Source: Geoanaerobacter pelophilus (GTDB taxonomy: Bacteria > Desulfobacterota > Desulfuromonadia > Geobacterales > DSM-12255). Taken from it: 64,000 bases of DNA. The stretch's first letter is position 1. The number at the start of each line of letters is the position of its first letter. The stretch covers positions 620,001 through 684,000 of the forward strand of contig NZ_JAHCVJ010000001.1 of assembly GCF_018476885.1 (NCBI RefSeq), read 5' to 3'. The position numbers were made by a program, and so were the translations under genes. The notes below the pieces were generated by a model. That model was given only the letters and a program-made list of their open reading frames with translations, ran no database searches and was not told where the DNA came from. Shown here in pieces: positions 27,037 through 38,172 of the stretch.

Positions 27037-28509
27037 TCAGAAAAGTCGTTTCCGCTCCGATGATGACCCGATACGGAGCATCTCCCGATATTTGGTAACC
27101 GTGCGGCGGGCAATGTTTATCTGGTTTGCGGACAACAGTTCAGCGAGCTTCTGGTCGCTGTAAGGCTTCTTGGGATCCTCATTCTCCAGGATCTCCTTGA
27201 TTTTGTTCTTGACGCTTTCTGAAGCTATGAAGTCGCCGTCGGATGTGGATATGCCGCTGTTGAAGAAATATTTCAACTCGAACAACCCCTGCGGGGTCTG
27301 CATGTATTTATTGGTCGTGACGCGACTGATCGTCGATTCGTGCATCCCGATATCTTCGGCAACATCCCGTAAAACCAACGGTTTAAGATATTCAATCCCT
27401 TTATCGAAGAATTCCCGTTGGAATTTCACAATACTCTTTGCTGTCTTGTATATGGTTCTCTGGCGTTGGTGAATACTCTTGATGAGCCACATTGCCGATC
27501 TCATCTTGTCATTGATGTACTCGTCAACCTTTGCCCCACCATTGTCCTTTTCAGGCTTTTCTACTTTTTCTCCCTTTGGCTCAGGTGCGTAAAGAGGATT
27601 TATCCGAAGATTCGGCAGACCTTCCTCGTTCAGCGTAACCACATACTCCTCGCCGACCTTGTAGACAAAGATGTCGGGAGATATGTACTGGATATCTTCC
27701 TGGCCATAAATGCGGCCCGGTTTAGGGTCCAGAGAAGCAATAACCCGGGCGGCAAGCAGGATATCATTTACTTCGCAGCCGAGAGCTTTAGCAATCGGCT
27801 TGTATTTTCTCAGCTCAAGATCCTTGAGGTGGTGCAGCAGTATCCCTTCCACCAGGGTACCACCCATGTTGAGGCTGCGAACCTGAAGGAGAAGACACTC
27901 CCTGAGATCCCTGGCCCCTGCACCCGGAGGGTCGAAATCCTGTATTCTCAAAAGCACCTGTTCGACAGCCGGCTCATCAACCTGGCAAACATGGGCAATA
28001 TCGGCAGTAGTCGTCCTGAGGTAGCCATCCTCGTCGATGTTGCCGATAATCTCGGCACCGATCATTCGTTCCTGATCGCTGAAACGGTTCAGGTTCAACT
28101 GCCAGACAAGATGATCGAACAGCGTCCCCTTTTTGGTCAGGATGTTTTCATATGATGGACGATCCTCGTCATCATCATAATACTGTTCACCCGCACTGTA
28201 GTTGTACCCCTCAAGATACGATTCCCAATCCAGCTCAGACCTGGTCTCTTCTCCGGCGGCAACCTCCTTGAAATCCCCGGAGTCAACCGGAGGGAGTTCC
28301 TCCTTTTCCTGCAATTCAAACTGATCAGCGTCCCGTATTTCTTCCTGCTCCAGCGATTCGTCAAGGACAGGGTTTTCCTCAAGTTCCTGACGAACCACAT
28401 CCTGAAGCTCAATCCTGGAAAGTTGAAGGAGCTTGATGGCCTGCTGCAGCTGGGGGGTCATCACCAACTGCTGAACCATCTTCATCTGTTGACGCATCTC
28501 AATAGCCAT
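27037..28509 (-). CDS. rpoN: RNA polymerase sigma-54 factor
   Basis: This is a 490-residue sigma-N. The glutamine-rich region I (about 1-50, QQMKMVQQLVMTPQLQQAIKLLQLS) contacts activators. An acidic linker with many E and D residues follows (about 55-115). The core-binding and ELH-helix regions come next (IGMHESTISRVTTNKYMQTP). The RpoN box ARRTVTKYREML lies near 470, and the protein ends shortly after it. It directs transcription from -24/-12 promoters, one candidate of which lies upstream of cheW here. It is co-directional with lptB upstream and hpf downstream. Confidence 0.97.
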   Translation of the reverse strand: MAIEMRQQMKMVQQLVMTPQLQQAIKLLQLSRIELQDVVRQELEENPVLDESLEQEEIRDADQFELQEKEELPPVDSGDFKEVAAGEETRSELDWESYLEGYNYSAGEQYYDDDEDRPSYENILTKKGTLFDHLVWQLNLNRFSDQERMIGAEIIGNIDEDGYLRTTTADIAHVCQVDEPAVEQVLLRIQDFDPPGAGARDLRECLLLQVRSLNMGGTLVEGILLHHLKDLELRKYKPIAKALGCEVNDILLAARVIASLDPKPGRIYGQEDIQYISPDIFVYKVGEEYVVTLNEEGLPNLRINPLYAPEPKGEKVEKPEKDNGGAKVDEYINDKMRSAMWLIKSIHQRQRTIYKTAKSIVKFQREFFDKGIEYLKPLVLRDVAEDIGMHESTISRVTTNKYMQTPQGLFELKYFFNSGISTSDGDFIASESVKNKIKEILENEDPKKPYSDQKLAELLSANQINIARRTVTKYREMLRIGSSSERKRLF

Positions 28510-28520
28510 GAAACCTCATT

Positions 28521-29261
28521 TTACAGTCTGAAGGAGTCGCCCAGATAAATCTCTTTTGCTTTTTTGCTCTCGGCTATCTGCTGAGGATCGCCATATTCAA
28601 GCACTTCGCCGGCATTGACAATGTAAGCAGCATCACAAACCCCAAGGGTTTCACGAACATTGTGGTCAGAAATCAAGATACCGATTCCTCTGCGGCTAAG
28701 CCCGACGATGATCCCCTGAATATCAGCCACCGCAATCGGGTCGATCCCGGCAAAAGGCTCATCAAGCAGAATGAAAGAAGGGTTGGTCGCCAGTGCCCTT
28801 GCAATTTCAACTCTTCGGCGTTCACCGCCTGATAGGGCAAATCCCTGACTAGCAGCGATATGTTCGATCCCAAGGTCATTCAGCAACTCTTCAGCCCGTT
28901 CCTGGCGGCTCCCCCTGGAAAGATCCATCATTTCCAGAACAGCAAGGAGGTTCTGCTTAACTGTCAATTTGCGAAAAACCGATGGTTCCTGTGGAAGATA
29001 ACTTATCCCCTTGCGGGCCCGCATATGCATCGGCAGAGAAGTCAATTCCTCATCATTCAGAAGCACGGCACCGCTGTCAGGACGGCATAGTCCCACCACC
29101 ATATAAAAAGTAGTGGTTTTGCCGGCACCATTCGGACCGAGAAGCCCGATCACCCGACCGGAGGAGACCTCCAAGTCTACCCCCCTGACCACTTCCCTGC
29201 CACCGTAGCTCTTTCTGAGGCCGCGAGCCTTCAGGCAATGATCAGGGTTTGGTGCCAACAT
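28521..29261 (-). CDS. lptB: LPS export ABC transporter ATPase LptB
   Basis: This 246-residue ABC ATPase powers LPS extraction with LptF and LptG. Walker A is GPNGAGKTT (about 39-47), the signature is LSGGERRRVEIARAL (about 144-158), and Walker B is FILLDEPFAGIDP (about 165-177). The H-loop SDHNVRET follows. The first codons overlap the end of lptA by 20 bases. The cluster order lptC-lptA-lptB-rpoN is widely conserved. Confidence 0.96.
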   Translation of the reverse strand: MLAPNPDHCLKARGLRKSYGGREVVRGVDLEVSSGRVIGLLGPNGAGKTTTFYMVVGLCRPDSGAVLLNDEELTSLPMHMRARKGISYLPQEPSVFRKLTVKQNLLAVLEMMDLSRGSRQERAEELLNDLGIEHIAASQGFALSGGERRRVEIARALATNPSFILLDEPFAGIDPIAVADIQGIIVGLSRRGIGILISDHNVRETLGVCDAAYIVNAGEVLEYGDPQQIAESKKAKEIYLGDSFRL

Positions 29262-29757
29262 CGATCCCTGCGCCTTTGGGCTTTATCTCTGCCTCTACTC
29301 GTCGATCAGTGCCGCCGGTTACCACACTTTTCTGTTCATTGAGATAAAAGGTAATAACTTTCCCGGTAATGGTATCACTACCCTGGCTGATCCGTGGATT
29401 ATCTTCAAGAACGATAGTCCCTGCCTGATTGTCAAAGAGTGCCCGGCCAGCCAAGCCTTGGCGGTTCCCCTGCACTATTCTGACATTCCCCTGCGCCTCC
29501 ACCTTTGAGATATCCCGTTCTTTCGCACCATAATGAACCACAAGGCGGTCGCAGAAAATTGTAACATCCCCCTGACGTGCAACAACAGATCCGCTGAATG
29601 TTGCAACTTTGCCAGCGCCGTCGGATGACAGCTCATTTGATTTGATCTGAATCGGCAGATCGCTTCTCTGCGCCGGCGATACAACAGCACTCTGGACCGT
29701 GCCGACAAGAAACGCTGCCAGGATCAGCGAGGCAGACAGGACAGCAAAAATTCTCAC
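29242..29757 (-). CDS. lptA: LPS transport periplasmic protein LptA
   Basis: This 171-residue periplasmic protein has a signal peptide (about 1-24, ending VQSAVVS). An OstA/LptA beta-jellyroll follows with repeated strand patterns such as VATFSGSVVARQGDVTIFCDRLVVHYG and NVRIVQGNRQGLAGRALFDNQAGTIVLEDNPRI. In the family it forms the periplasmic bridge between LptC and LptD. It overlaps lptC by four bases at its start and lptB at its end. Confidence 0.92.
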   Translation of the reverse strand: MRIFAVLSASLILAAFLVGTVQSAVVSPAQRSDLPIQIKSNELSSDGAGKVATFSGSVVARQGDVTIFCDRLVVHYGAKERDISKVEAQGNVRIVQGNRQGLAGRALFDNQAGTIVLEDNPRISQGSDTITGKVITFYLNEQKSVVTGGTDRRVEAEIKPKGAGIDVGTKP

Positions 29758-30335
29758 TGGCTTTTACCACCTCTATAAGTAGCGGTCACATCACTTGTGA
29801 CCTTGAGAGCGGAAGTAGCCACATTGAACTCCATACCATTACCTTCAAGTGTCAGCAAATCATCAGTAAACCGGACAGGGTCAACCGTGGTCACAACCCC
29901 ATGACTGCCAATAAAACGAACCGATCTGGTTGTGAACTCCATACCTTTAGAGCTTCTGGCCTTTACCCCGCCTGCCAGATTAACATCCTTGGTTCCGGTA
30001 TTGTAGGTCGCTGTCGGGGAAGTCAGCACCAGTTCGCCCAGCTTGGCGTCTACGGGAACCACCGATAGCCGAACATCAGCAAGCTTCACCTGAGAACGTT
30101 TCGTATCGTATTCCGCCTTTTCCGCAATGAGTAACCACCGGGTAGAGCCGTTCGAACTCTCGTTAACGCGTATGCCCCGTAATGTCAATTCGGCCTGACG
30201 CTCTCCGTCTGTTGCCACTGCAGATGGTGACTGCCCATGAGTCGGAAACTTTTTCATGGACATCACTATCAGAGAGACAACGGCCGCAACAATCGCCAAG
30301 GCCAACAGTAGCCTGATTTTACCTGCGGTTAGCAT
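29754..30335 (-). CDS. lptC: LPS export protein LptC
   Basis: This protein of about 193 residues has one N-terminal membrane anchor (about 5-25, IRLLLALAIVAAVVSLIV) and a periplasmic OstA-like domain (about 50-190). It joins LptB2FG to the LptA bridge. The frame is open seven codons further upstream to 30356. That longer start would place a -10 box inside the coding region, so the ATG at 30335 is preferred. It is the first gene of the lptC-to-ptsI run. Confidence 0.88.
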   Translation of the reverse strand: MLTAGKIRLLLALAIVAAVVSLIVMSMKKFPTHGQSPSAVATDGERQAELTLRGIRVNESSNGSTRWLLIAEKAEYDTKRSQVKLADVRLSVVPVDAKLGELVLTSPTATYNTGTKDVNLAGGVKARSSKGMEFTTRSVRFIGSHGVVTTVDPVRFTDDLLTLEGNGMEFNVATSALKVTSDVTATYRGGKSQ

Positions 30336-30346
30336 AATTCGCCCAA

Positions 30347-30375
30347 AGTATAGCATCGGTCAGGGGGTGTGTAAA
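30347..30375 (-). promoter_or_regulatory. Strong sigma-70 promoter directly ahead of lptC
   Basis: On the minus strand TTTACA (30375-30370) and TATACT (30352-30347) are 17 bases apart, both 5 of 6 matches to consensus. Initiation near 30340 would leave only about five bases before the lptC ATG at 30335. The leading gene of this long operon would therefore be nearly leaderless. Confidence 0.65.
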
Positions 30376-30504
30376 GTGCATTATGGCAGGAAAAATTGAC
30401 TTTGGCACAAAGATTGAACAAGGGGTTATCAAAACCAGGCAAATAACTAACAAAACTACGAGAGTTAGCTTAAAAAACACCTGACAGCCGCAAGCCAGTT
30501 TTTG

Positions 30505-30521
30505 CTATTCTCTGTGAATAG
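30505..30521. promoter_or_regulatory. Dyad upstream of the SDR gene
   Basis: CTATTC-N5-GAATAG is a perfect 6-5-6 dyad, 42 bases ahead of the SDR start. The surrounding 30 bases resemble those ahead of the next plus-strand gene at 31492-31520. It could be an operator or part of a promoter. Its function is not known. Confidence 0.35.
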
Positions 30522-30562
30522 TATTGGCTACAATGGCCTCACTTAATCCTCAGGGGGGGACC

Positions 30563-31471
30563 ATGCACTATTCAGAAAAGATTTTCATCGTCGGTTGTGG
30601 AGATATCGGCAGAAGAATTGCGAAACTGGGGCACGCTATGGGGTGGCAGCCATCTGCCCTGCTCCGCACCACTAACAAACTCGATCCAATGAGAGAGATT
30701 TTTGAGCTCATCATCGAGGCTAACCTCGATGATCCATCGACGCTGGAATCTCTACCTACTGCGGACGCCACAATCTTCTACCTGGCTCCGCCACCCGGAG
30801 GCGGGATCATTGACTCGCGCATGCGAAATTTTTGCGCTGCCCTTGCCCCGGACAGGAAACCGAAAAAAGTTGTCTACCTCAGCACAAGTGGTGTGTATGG
30901 TGACTGTGGCGACTTGACGGTTACCGAAAAGACCCCGGTAAATCCTCAGACAACACGAGCAAAGAGGCGCCTTGATGCCGAAACCACCATCACCGGTTGG
31001 GGGCGTGATCATGGAGTGCCGGTCGTAATTCTCAGAGTAACCGGCATTTATGGCCCGGGCAGGCTCCCCCTGCAACACCTGATGAGCGGAACACCGCTGC
31101 TTTCTGAAAAAGAGGCGCCCATTACCAACCGGATTCACGCCGATGACCTTGCCCGAGTTTGCATAGCTGCAGCAGACCGGGGTGAGGACGGCGACATCGT
31201 CAACGTAAGTGATGGCGATCATGGGACCATGACCCAATACTTCAATGCAATAGCCGACCTCCTGGGGATCGCGCGACCACGGCAGGTCAGTCGTGAGGAG
31301 GCAGCGGCCACCATGCCACCGCTGCTGTATTCTTATTTTTCCGAAAGCCGCAGGATCGACAATTCACTTATGAAGAATAAACTGGGAGTAAAACTGCTGT
31401 ACCCGACATTGGCTGACGGCCTCCCCTCATGCAAACCCGAACAATGGCCCACAACCTCAAACCAGCAGTAG
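30563..31471 (+). CDS. NAD(P)-binding SDR / epimerase-type protein (YeeZ-like)
   Basis: This 302-residue Rossmann-fold protein belongs to the extended short-chain dehydrogenase class. The nucleotide motif is IVGCGDIGRRIA (about 8-19). VVYLSTSGVYGDCGD (about 108-122) holds the Ser/Tyr region, but the usual YxxxK is replaced by a TRAKRRLDAE stretch (RRLDAE is common in YeeZ-type proteins). The ATG at 30563 is preceded by AGGGGGGA and was preferred over one 13 codons upstream. The gene is opposite in direction to lpt and kds on both sides. The substrate is unknown. Confidence 0.78.
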   Translation: MHYSEKIFIVGCGDIGRRIAKLGHAMGWQPSALLRTTNKLDPMREIFELIIEANLDDPSTLESLPTADATIFYLAPPPGGGIIDSRMRNFCAALAPDRKPKKVVYLSTSGVYGDCGDLTVTEKTPVNPQTTRAKRRLDAETTITGWGRDHGVPVVILRVTGIYGPGRLPLQHLMSGTPLLSEKEAPITNRIHADDLARVCIAAADRGEDGDIVNVSDGDHGTMTQYFNAIADLLGIARPRQVSREEAAATMPPLLYSYFSESRRIDNSLMKNKLGVKLLYPTLADGLPSCKPEQWPTTSNQQ

Positions 31472-31564
31472 CATTTTAATGAACTACTTGATTTTTCGCT
31501 ATAATTGAATAGAATTGGCAGGCAGCTAATGAGTAATTCCATCAGGTCGATCAACGAGGCAACA

Positions 31565-31978
31565 ATGAAAAAAGTAAAAATCCTATTGGTTGAAGACAAT
31601 CCTGATGACGAATTCCTGACCACGCGTATTCTCTTTAAACTGGGTTATTCTGCGATAGACGTGGTGCATCAGGGAGGGGAAGCGTTGGAATACCTATTTG
31701 GAGGAGAGCGGAATTTTACATCAGCTGTGCCGGTGAACAAGCCGGACCTTATCCTGCTGGATATGAGAATGCCCCTGATTGATGGGATCGAGTTTCTTGA
31801 AGCCGCCCATGCAAACCTGAAGACCCACGAAATCCCAGTGGTTGTCATCAGTTCATCAAAACAGGAAAAAGAGGTGAACCGCTGTTTAGAGCTTGGAGCA
31901 AAGGCATTTCTGTACAAACCTATCAACAGTGAGGAAATCGGACAAGCCATTGCCAATTTCTGCCCTGCTTACTCCTGA
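31565..31978 (+). CDS. Stand-alone response regulator receiver (Rcp1-like)
   Basis: This 137-residue single receiver domain has the acidic pair in LLVEDNPDDEF, phospho-acceptor Asp in LILLDMRMPLIDG and lysine in KAFLYKPIN. There is no output domain. Proteins of this subtype usually pair with phytochrome or PAS kinases, or act by protein contact. The start at 31565 (GAGG ahead) was preferred over one 20 codons upstream. The 3' end overlaps the converging kdsC stop by ten bases. No kinase is adjacent. Confidence 0.88.
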   Translation: MKKVKILLVEDNPDDEFLTTRILFKLGYSAIDVVHQGGEALEYLFGGERNFTSAVPVNKPDLILLDMRMPLIDGIEFLEAAHANLKTHEIPVVVISSSKQEKEVNRCLELGAKAFLYKPINSEEIGQAIANFCPAYS

Positions 31979-32490
31979 TAATAGCGTGCCGTCACCTCGT
32001 CCCATAACCCTTTGCCTTTGATTATCAGGTCGCAAACTTCTCTTACCGCCCCCCATCCCCCTCGATTTCGAGCGACATAATCGGCATGTTCCGAGACATA
32101 GTCAATGGCATCAAGAGGTGCCGCAGCAAAACCGACACGACGCATCACCGGGATATCGATGATATCGTCGCCCATGAAGGCAACTTCTTCGTCCTTCAAC
32201 CCCTTATCAAGTAAGATCTCCAGATAAGGGGCAAGCTTATCAAGCGCTTTCTGGTAAACGATCGCTATGCCGAGTTCTGCAGCACGGTTGGTAACCACCT
32301 GTGATGCCCTGCCGGAGATTATCCCGACCTCTACGCCGGCACGCTGCAGCATCTTGATTCCGTGCCCATCCTTGACATTGAAAAACTTGGTTTCAACGCC
32401 ATTGGCGTCGTAGACGATACGGCCATCGGTCATGACCCCGTCCACATCCAGTAGCAACAGTTTGATATTTTGCAGCTGTTCGTTCTTCAC
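31969..32490 (-). CDS. kdsC: KDO-8-phosphate phosphatase KdsC
   Basis: This 173-residue C0-type HAD phosphatase has no cap domain. It removes phosphate from KDO-8-P in LPS inner-core synthesis. The catalytic LLLDVDGVMTDG (about 11-22) and MGDDIIDIPVMRRVG (about 105-119) motifs are present, as is VGIISGRAS (about 51-59). It is the last gene of the kdsB-pyrG-kdsA-kdsD-kdsC run. In many relatives lptC follows directly, but here two plus-strand genes intervene. Confidence 0.95.
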   Translation of the reverse strand: MKNEQLQNIKLLLLDVDGVMTDGRIVYDANGVETKFFNVKDGHGIKMLQRAGVEVGIISGRASQVVTNRAAELGIAIVYQKALDKLAPYLEILLDKGLKDEEVAFMGDDIIDIPVMRRVGFAAAPLDAIDYVSEHADYVARNRGGWGAVREVCDLIIKGKGLWDEVTARYYQE

Positions 32491-32508
32491 AGTTCACCCG
32501 TCATGACA

Positions 32509-33474
32509 CTAAGCGATTCCGGCCTTCAGCAGATCATGCAGATGGACGACGCCGACCGGGGCCTCCCCATGGGTATCGTCAAAAACAAAAAGCGAGGTTA
32601 TCGAGTACTGTTCCATCTGCTGCAGAGCCCGTGCGGCAAGCTCAGAACTCTTGATCCGTTTGGGGTTGCCGGACATCATGACGCCGGCTGACTGGTTCAT
32701 GATATCGATCCCTTTTTCAAGGGCACGGCGCAAATCACCGTCGGTGATGACGCCAATCAGCCTGCCAGTGGCATCAACAACGCCAGTTATCCCCAGTTTC
32801 TTTGCCGTTATCTCGAACAGGGCTTCTCGCATCAGGGTGTTTTCTGCAACAAGAGGAATAGCATCACCAGCGTGCATCAGGTCATTGACCGTCAGCAGCA
32901 GTTTCTTGCCGAGCGAGCCGCCGGGATGAAAAAGGGCAAAATCCTCGGCACTGAAGCCGCGTTTTTGCAACAGTGCAACCGCTAGGGCATCACCCATGGC
33001 AAGGGTTGCGGTCGTAGATGCCGTTGGCGCCAACCCCAATGGGCACGCCTCTTCCTTAACTGATATATCTAGGACTACATCCCCGGATCGGGCCAAAGTT
33101 GACGCCGGGTTGCCGGTCATGGCGACAAGTGATGCCCCAAGACGTTTGATCACCGGGAGTATCCTGATCAGCTCTTCGGTCTCGCCACTGTTCGATAAGG
33201 CAATTACTACGTCACCCTTCATGATCATCCCGAGATCGCCATGAATCCCTTCTGCAGGATGCAGGAAAAATGCAGGCGTTCCGGTAGAGGCCATGGTGGA
33301 GGCGATCTTAAGACCGATCAGCCCCGATTTACCCATCCCGGTAACAACAACCCGCCCTTTTGAGGCTAGGATCAGGTTCACCGCTGTCTCAAAGTCGCCA
33401 TCAATACGGTCGGCCAATGCTTGAAGGGCCTCAGCCTCAACCCTTATCACGCGTCTCGCTTCTTCGATTATCAT
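32509..33474 (-). CDS. kdsD: Arabinose-5-phosphate isomerase KdsD
   Basis: This 321-residue enzyme converts ribulose-5-P to arabinose-5-P, the precursor of KDO. The SIS domain has VVVTGMGKSGLIGLKIASTMASTG-like sequence (about 43-66) and ALSNSGETEEL. Two C-terminal CBS domains follow (about 205-320, LMHAGDAIPLV and GVITDGDLRRAL), the usual architecture. It overlaps kdsA by four bases. Confidence 0.96.
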   Translation of the reverse strand: MIIEEARRVIRVEAEALQALADRIDGDFETAVNLILASKGRVVVTGMGKSGLIGLKIASTMASTGTPAFFLHPAEGIHGDLGMIMKGDVVIALSNSGETEELIRILPVIKRLGASLVAMTGNPASTLARSGDVVLDISVKEEACPLGLAPTASTTATLAMGDALAVALLQKRGFSAEDFALFHPGGSLGKKLLLTVNDLMHAGDAIPLVAENTLMREALFEITAKKLGITGVVDATGRLIGVITDGDLRRALEKGIDIMNQSAGVMMSGNPKRIKSSELAARALQQMEQYSITSLFVFDDTHGEAPVGVVHLHDLLKAGIA

Positions 33475-34301
33475 GGTTTTTTCACGATCGCATCAATGGA
33501 TTTGAGTTGTTTGAGCAGATCGGCAAGATCATCCAGCTTGATTGAATTCGGGCCGTCGCAAAGTGCCTTGTCGGGATTCTCATGAACCTCCATGAAAATT
33601 CCGTCAATGCAGGTGGCAACCGCAGCGCGCGACAGGTATTCGACAAATTCCCTCTGGCCGCCCGATGAGCCTCCCTGGCCGCCAGGAAGCTGGACGCTGT
33701 GCGTTGCGTCAAAAACCACCGGGAATCCGGAATTACGCATGATCGGGAAACTGCGCATGTCAACAACCAGGTTGTTGTAGCCGAAAGAAACCCCACGCTC
33801 CGTAAGGATAATACGCTCGTTGCCGGTCGACTCGGCCTTGCCAACGGCATTTTCCATATCCCACGGGGCCAGGAATTGCCCTTTCTTGACATTGACAACC
33901 TTGCCGGTCTTTGCCACCGCCACGACAAGATCGGTCTGGCGACACAGGAATGCCGGGATCTGAATAACATCGAGTACTTCAGCAGCCGGCTGCACCTGCT
34001 CAATGGAATGGACATCGGAAAGCACTGGGATTTCCAGCGACGACTTCACCTTCTCCAGAATCCTCAGCCCCTCTTTCATTCCGACGCCACGGAATGAGGT
34101 GACAGACGTCCTGTTTGCCTTATCGTAAGAGGCCTTGAATATCAAAGGGATATCCACGGCATTGCAGATCGTCATCAGCCGTTCTGCAGCTCGCAGTGTT
34201 GCCAATTCGTTTTCTATGACGCACGGCCCGGCAATCAACATAAGAGGCCGGTTGCCGCCAATCTTCACATCCCCGATAGATATTTCTCGAACCACTGTCA
34301 T
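33471..34301 (-). CDS. kdsA: KDO-8-phosphate synthase KdsA
   Basis: This 276-residue TIM-barrel aldolase condenses arabinose-5-P with PEP. LIAGPCVIEN (about 21-30), KASYDKANRTS (about 55-65) and VFDATHSVQLPGGQGG (about 198-213) are typical. A cysteine is kept in the PCVIE metal-site segment, which suggests the metal-dependent class. That assignment is an inference from one residue. It lies between pyrG and kdsD. Confidence 0.96.
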   Translation of the reverse strand: MTVVREISIGDVKIGGNRPLMLIAGPCVIENELATLRAAERLMTICNAVDIPLIFKASYDKANRTSVTSFRGVGMKEGLRILEKVKSSLEIPVLSDVHSIEQVQPAAEVLDVIQIPAFLCRQTDLVVAVAKTGKVVNVKKGQFLAPWDMENAVGKAESTGNERIILTERGVSFGYNNLVVDMRSFPIMRNSGFPVVFDATHSVQLPGGQGGSSGGQREFVEYLSRAAVATCIDGIFMEVHENPDKALCDGPNSIKLDDLADLLKQLKSIDAIVKKP

Positions 34302-34367
34302 ACCTTAGCAAGTGACCGGCGAAGAACTAAGAGTGACCAGTTTGTCTCTCTTGTCAATGTTACCGAT

Positions 34368-36756
<2,389 letters not shown>

Positions 36757-36887
36757 GGGTTTCTTCGCCTTGCGGTGGAATAGTAGCACAAAAGCAATCA
36801 TGTGCTTCCGTGAAACCGTCCCTTCCTGGGGTGGGACGAACAAGGCTACACTAAATGGTGGAATAGTGTCAAGGAGGGAAAATCAGC

Positions 36888-38132
36888 TCAGGAGTATTCA
36901 GCGAGCCCCTTTGACCAGGCAATGGTTTCCAGTTGGGCAGAAGCCAGCTGGGCGGCAGAAAGCTGAACTTGTGTCAGCAGATCTTCTGCTGCACTGAAGT
37001 CCGCCTTTTCCATCTCTTCTGCTATCTGCAGCAGTGTCCCAAGACTCCCCTCCCGGTAAAGCAGGGCGCTTCGAATATCGTCGGTGAGATTGAGCGAAGC
37101 AACAACATCATCCACAGTTGTCGAAAGGAGAACATCAACAAGCGACAGGACACCAGCCATGAAAGCCCGCTCCCCCCATTCCTTGTCCTGCATGGGCATA
37201 TTAGGAACCTGCAGCGCCAGCATCTCCATTAAGCGACCGCGCACCGATGCAAGCTCCAGAAGAGGACTGACTGTCGCTGTGGCCCCTGCACCCTGGCCAG
37301 CATAGAGCGCAAGCACAACCCATCTCCTTAGTTGTTGCCGTCCCAGAACCATGATCGCATGCTTGAGTGACCGCACCTTCTCCCGAAGTCCGAAAGCAAC
37401 GGAATTGACAAGCCTGAGCAACCCATAAATCAGGTTCGGGTTCTGCCTGAAAGAGATTTCAATTTCTGCAAGGTCTGAATCAAGCTGGAGCTGGTTCAGC
37501 AACTTCAGCAGGGTTGCGCGCGCCGTATCGATCCTTTTCTGCTTGAGCACCACTGGCCGGGAAAAGTAATATCCCTGGAAAAGCTCAAAACCAAGGGCAT
37601 GGCAGGCATCGTACTGTTCGCGTGTTTCCACTTTTTCGGCAAGAAATGTGAACCGCCAGCGATTTAACTGCTTCATCATTTCAGGGAGCTGGTCTATGGG
37701 TGTCAGCAAAATATCGAACTTGATGACATCTATCACGTTGTATAACGGCTCATACTCTGGAGAGTAGGTATGGTCATCAGCAGCCAACATGAACCCTTTT
37801 TCTTTAAGTTCAAGACAACGCGCTATGACCTGATCGGTAATCTCAATATTCTCAAGGAGCTCGATAACGACATGGTCTTTGGGGAGCAGTTCCAGAGGAT
37901 CGCTCATCAACATATCGGTATTGACGTTGAAAAACGCTTTATGGCGACCGACAACATTGTCGATTCCGAAATCGGTCATTGCATTGAGAATCACACTGGC
38001 ACTGGCCTGGGTCTGGTCAGTAAAGTCGGCATACTGTTTGTCGGCTGAACGAAACAGGAGTTCGAAGGCAACTATCTGTTGCTCCCGATCCAAGATCGGC
38101 TGCCGCCCAAGAAAGAATTTTTCTTCTGCCAT
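36888..38132 (-). CDS. EAL-HDOD (YuxH-type) signalling protein
   Basis: This 414-residue protein has an N-terminal EAL-like domain (1-200) whose signature is degenerate (FELLFR in place of EALLR). Some catalytic residues seem lost, so c-di-GMP hydrolysis is unlikely. The C-terminal HDOD domain (about 205-400, RQNPNLIYGLLRLVNSVAF) is a signalling module lacking the HD metal site. It lies at the end of the MCP-CheR-CheB run. HDOD proteins of this type have been linked to motility and development. Its role here is unknown. Confidence 0.88.
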   Translation of the reverse strand: MAEEKFFLGRQPILDREQQIVAFELLFRSADKQYADFTDQTQASASVILNAMTDFGIDNVVGRHKAFFNVNTDMLMSDPLELLPKDHVVIELLENIEITDQVIARCLELKEKGFMLAADDHTYSPEYEPLYNVIDVIKFDILLTPIDQLPEMMKQLNRWRFTFLAEKVETREQYDACHALGFELFQGYYFSRPVVLKQKRIDTARATLLKLLNQLQLDSDLAEIEISFRQNPNLIYGLLRLVNSVAFGLREKVRSLKHAIMVLGRQQLRRWVVLALYAGQGAGATATVSPLLELASVRGRLMEMLALQVPNMPMQDKEWGERAFMAGVLSLVDVLLSTTVDDVVASLNLTDDIRSALLYREGSLGTLLQIAEEMEKADFSAAEDLLTQVQLSAAQLASAQLETIAWSKGLAEYS

Positions 38133-38172
38133 GATTCCAGCCCTGCAACTTAAGTAAGTTGAGATTAGTATC

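Noticed and set aside
30395-30420. Sigma-54-like TGGCAC-N5-TTGA on the plus strand
   Set aside because: The -12 element is TTGA, and the position is 150 bases from the SDR start. Too weak to list as a feature.
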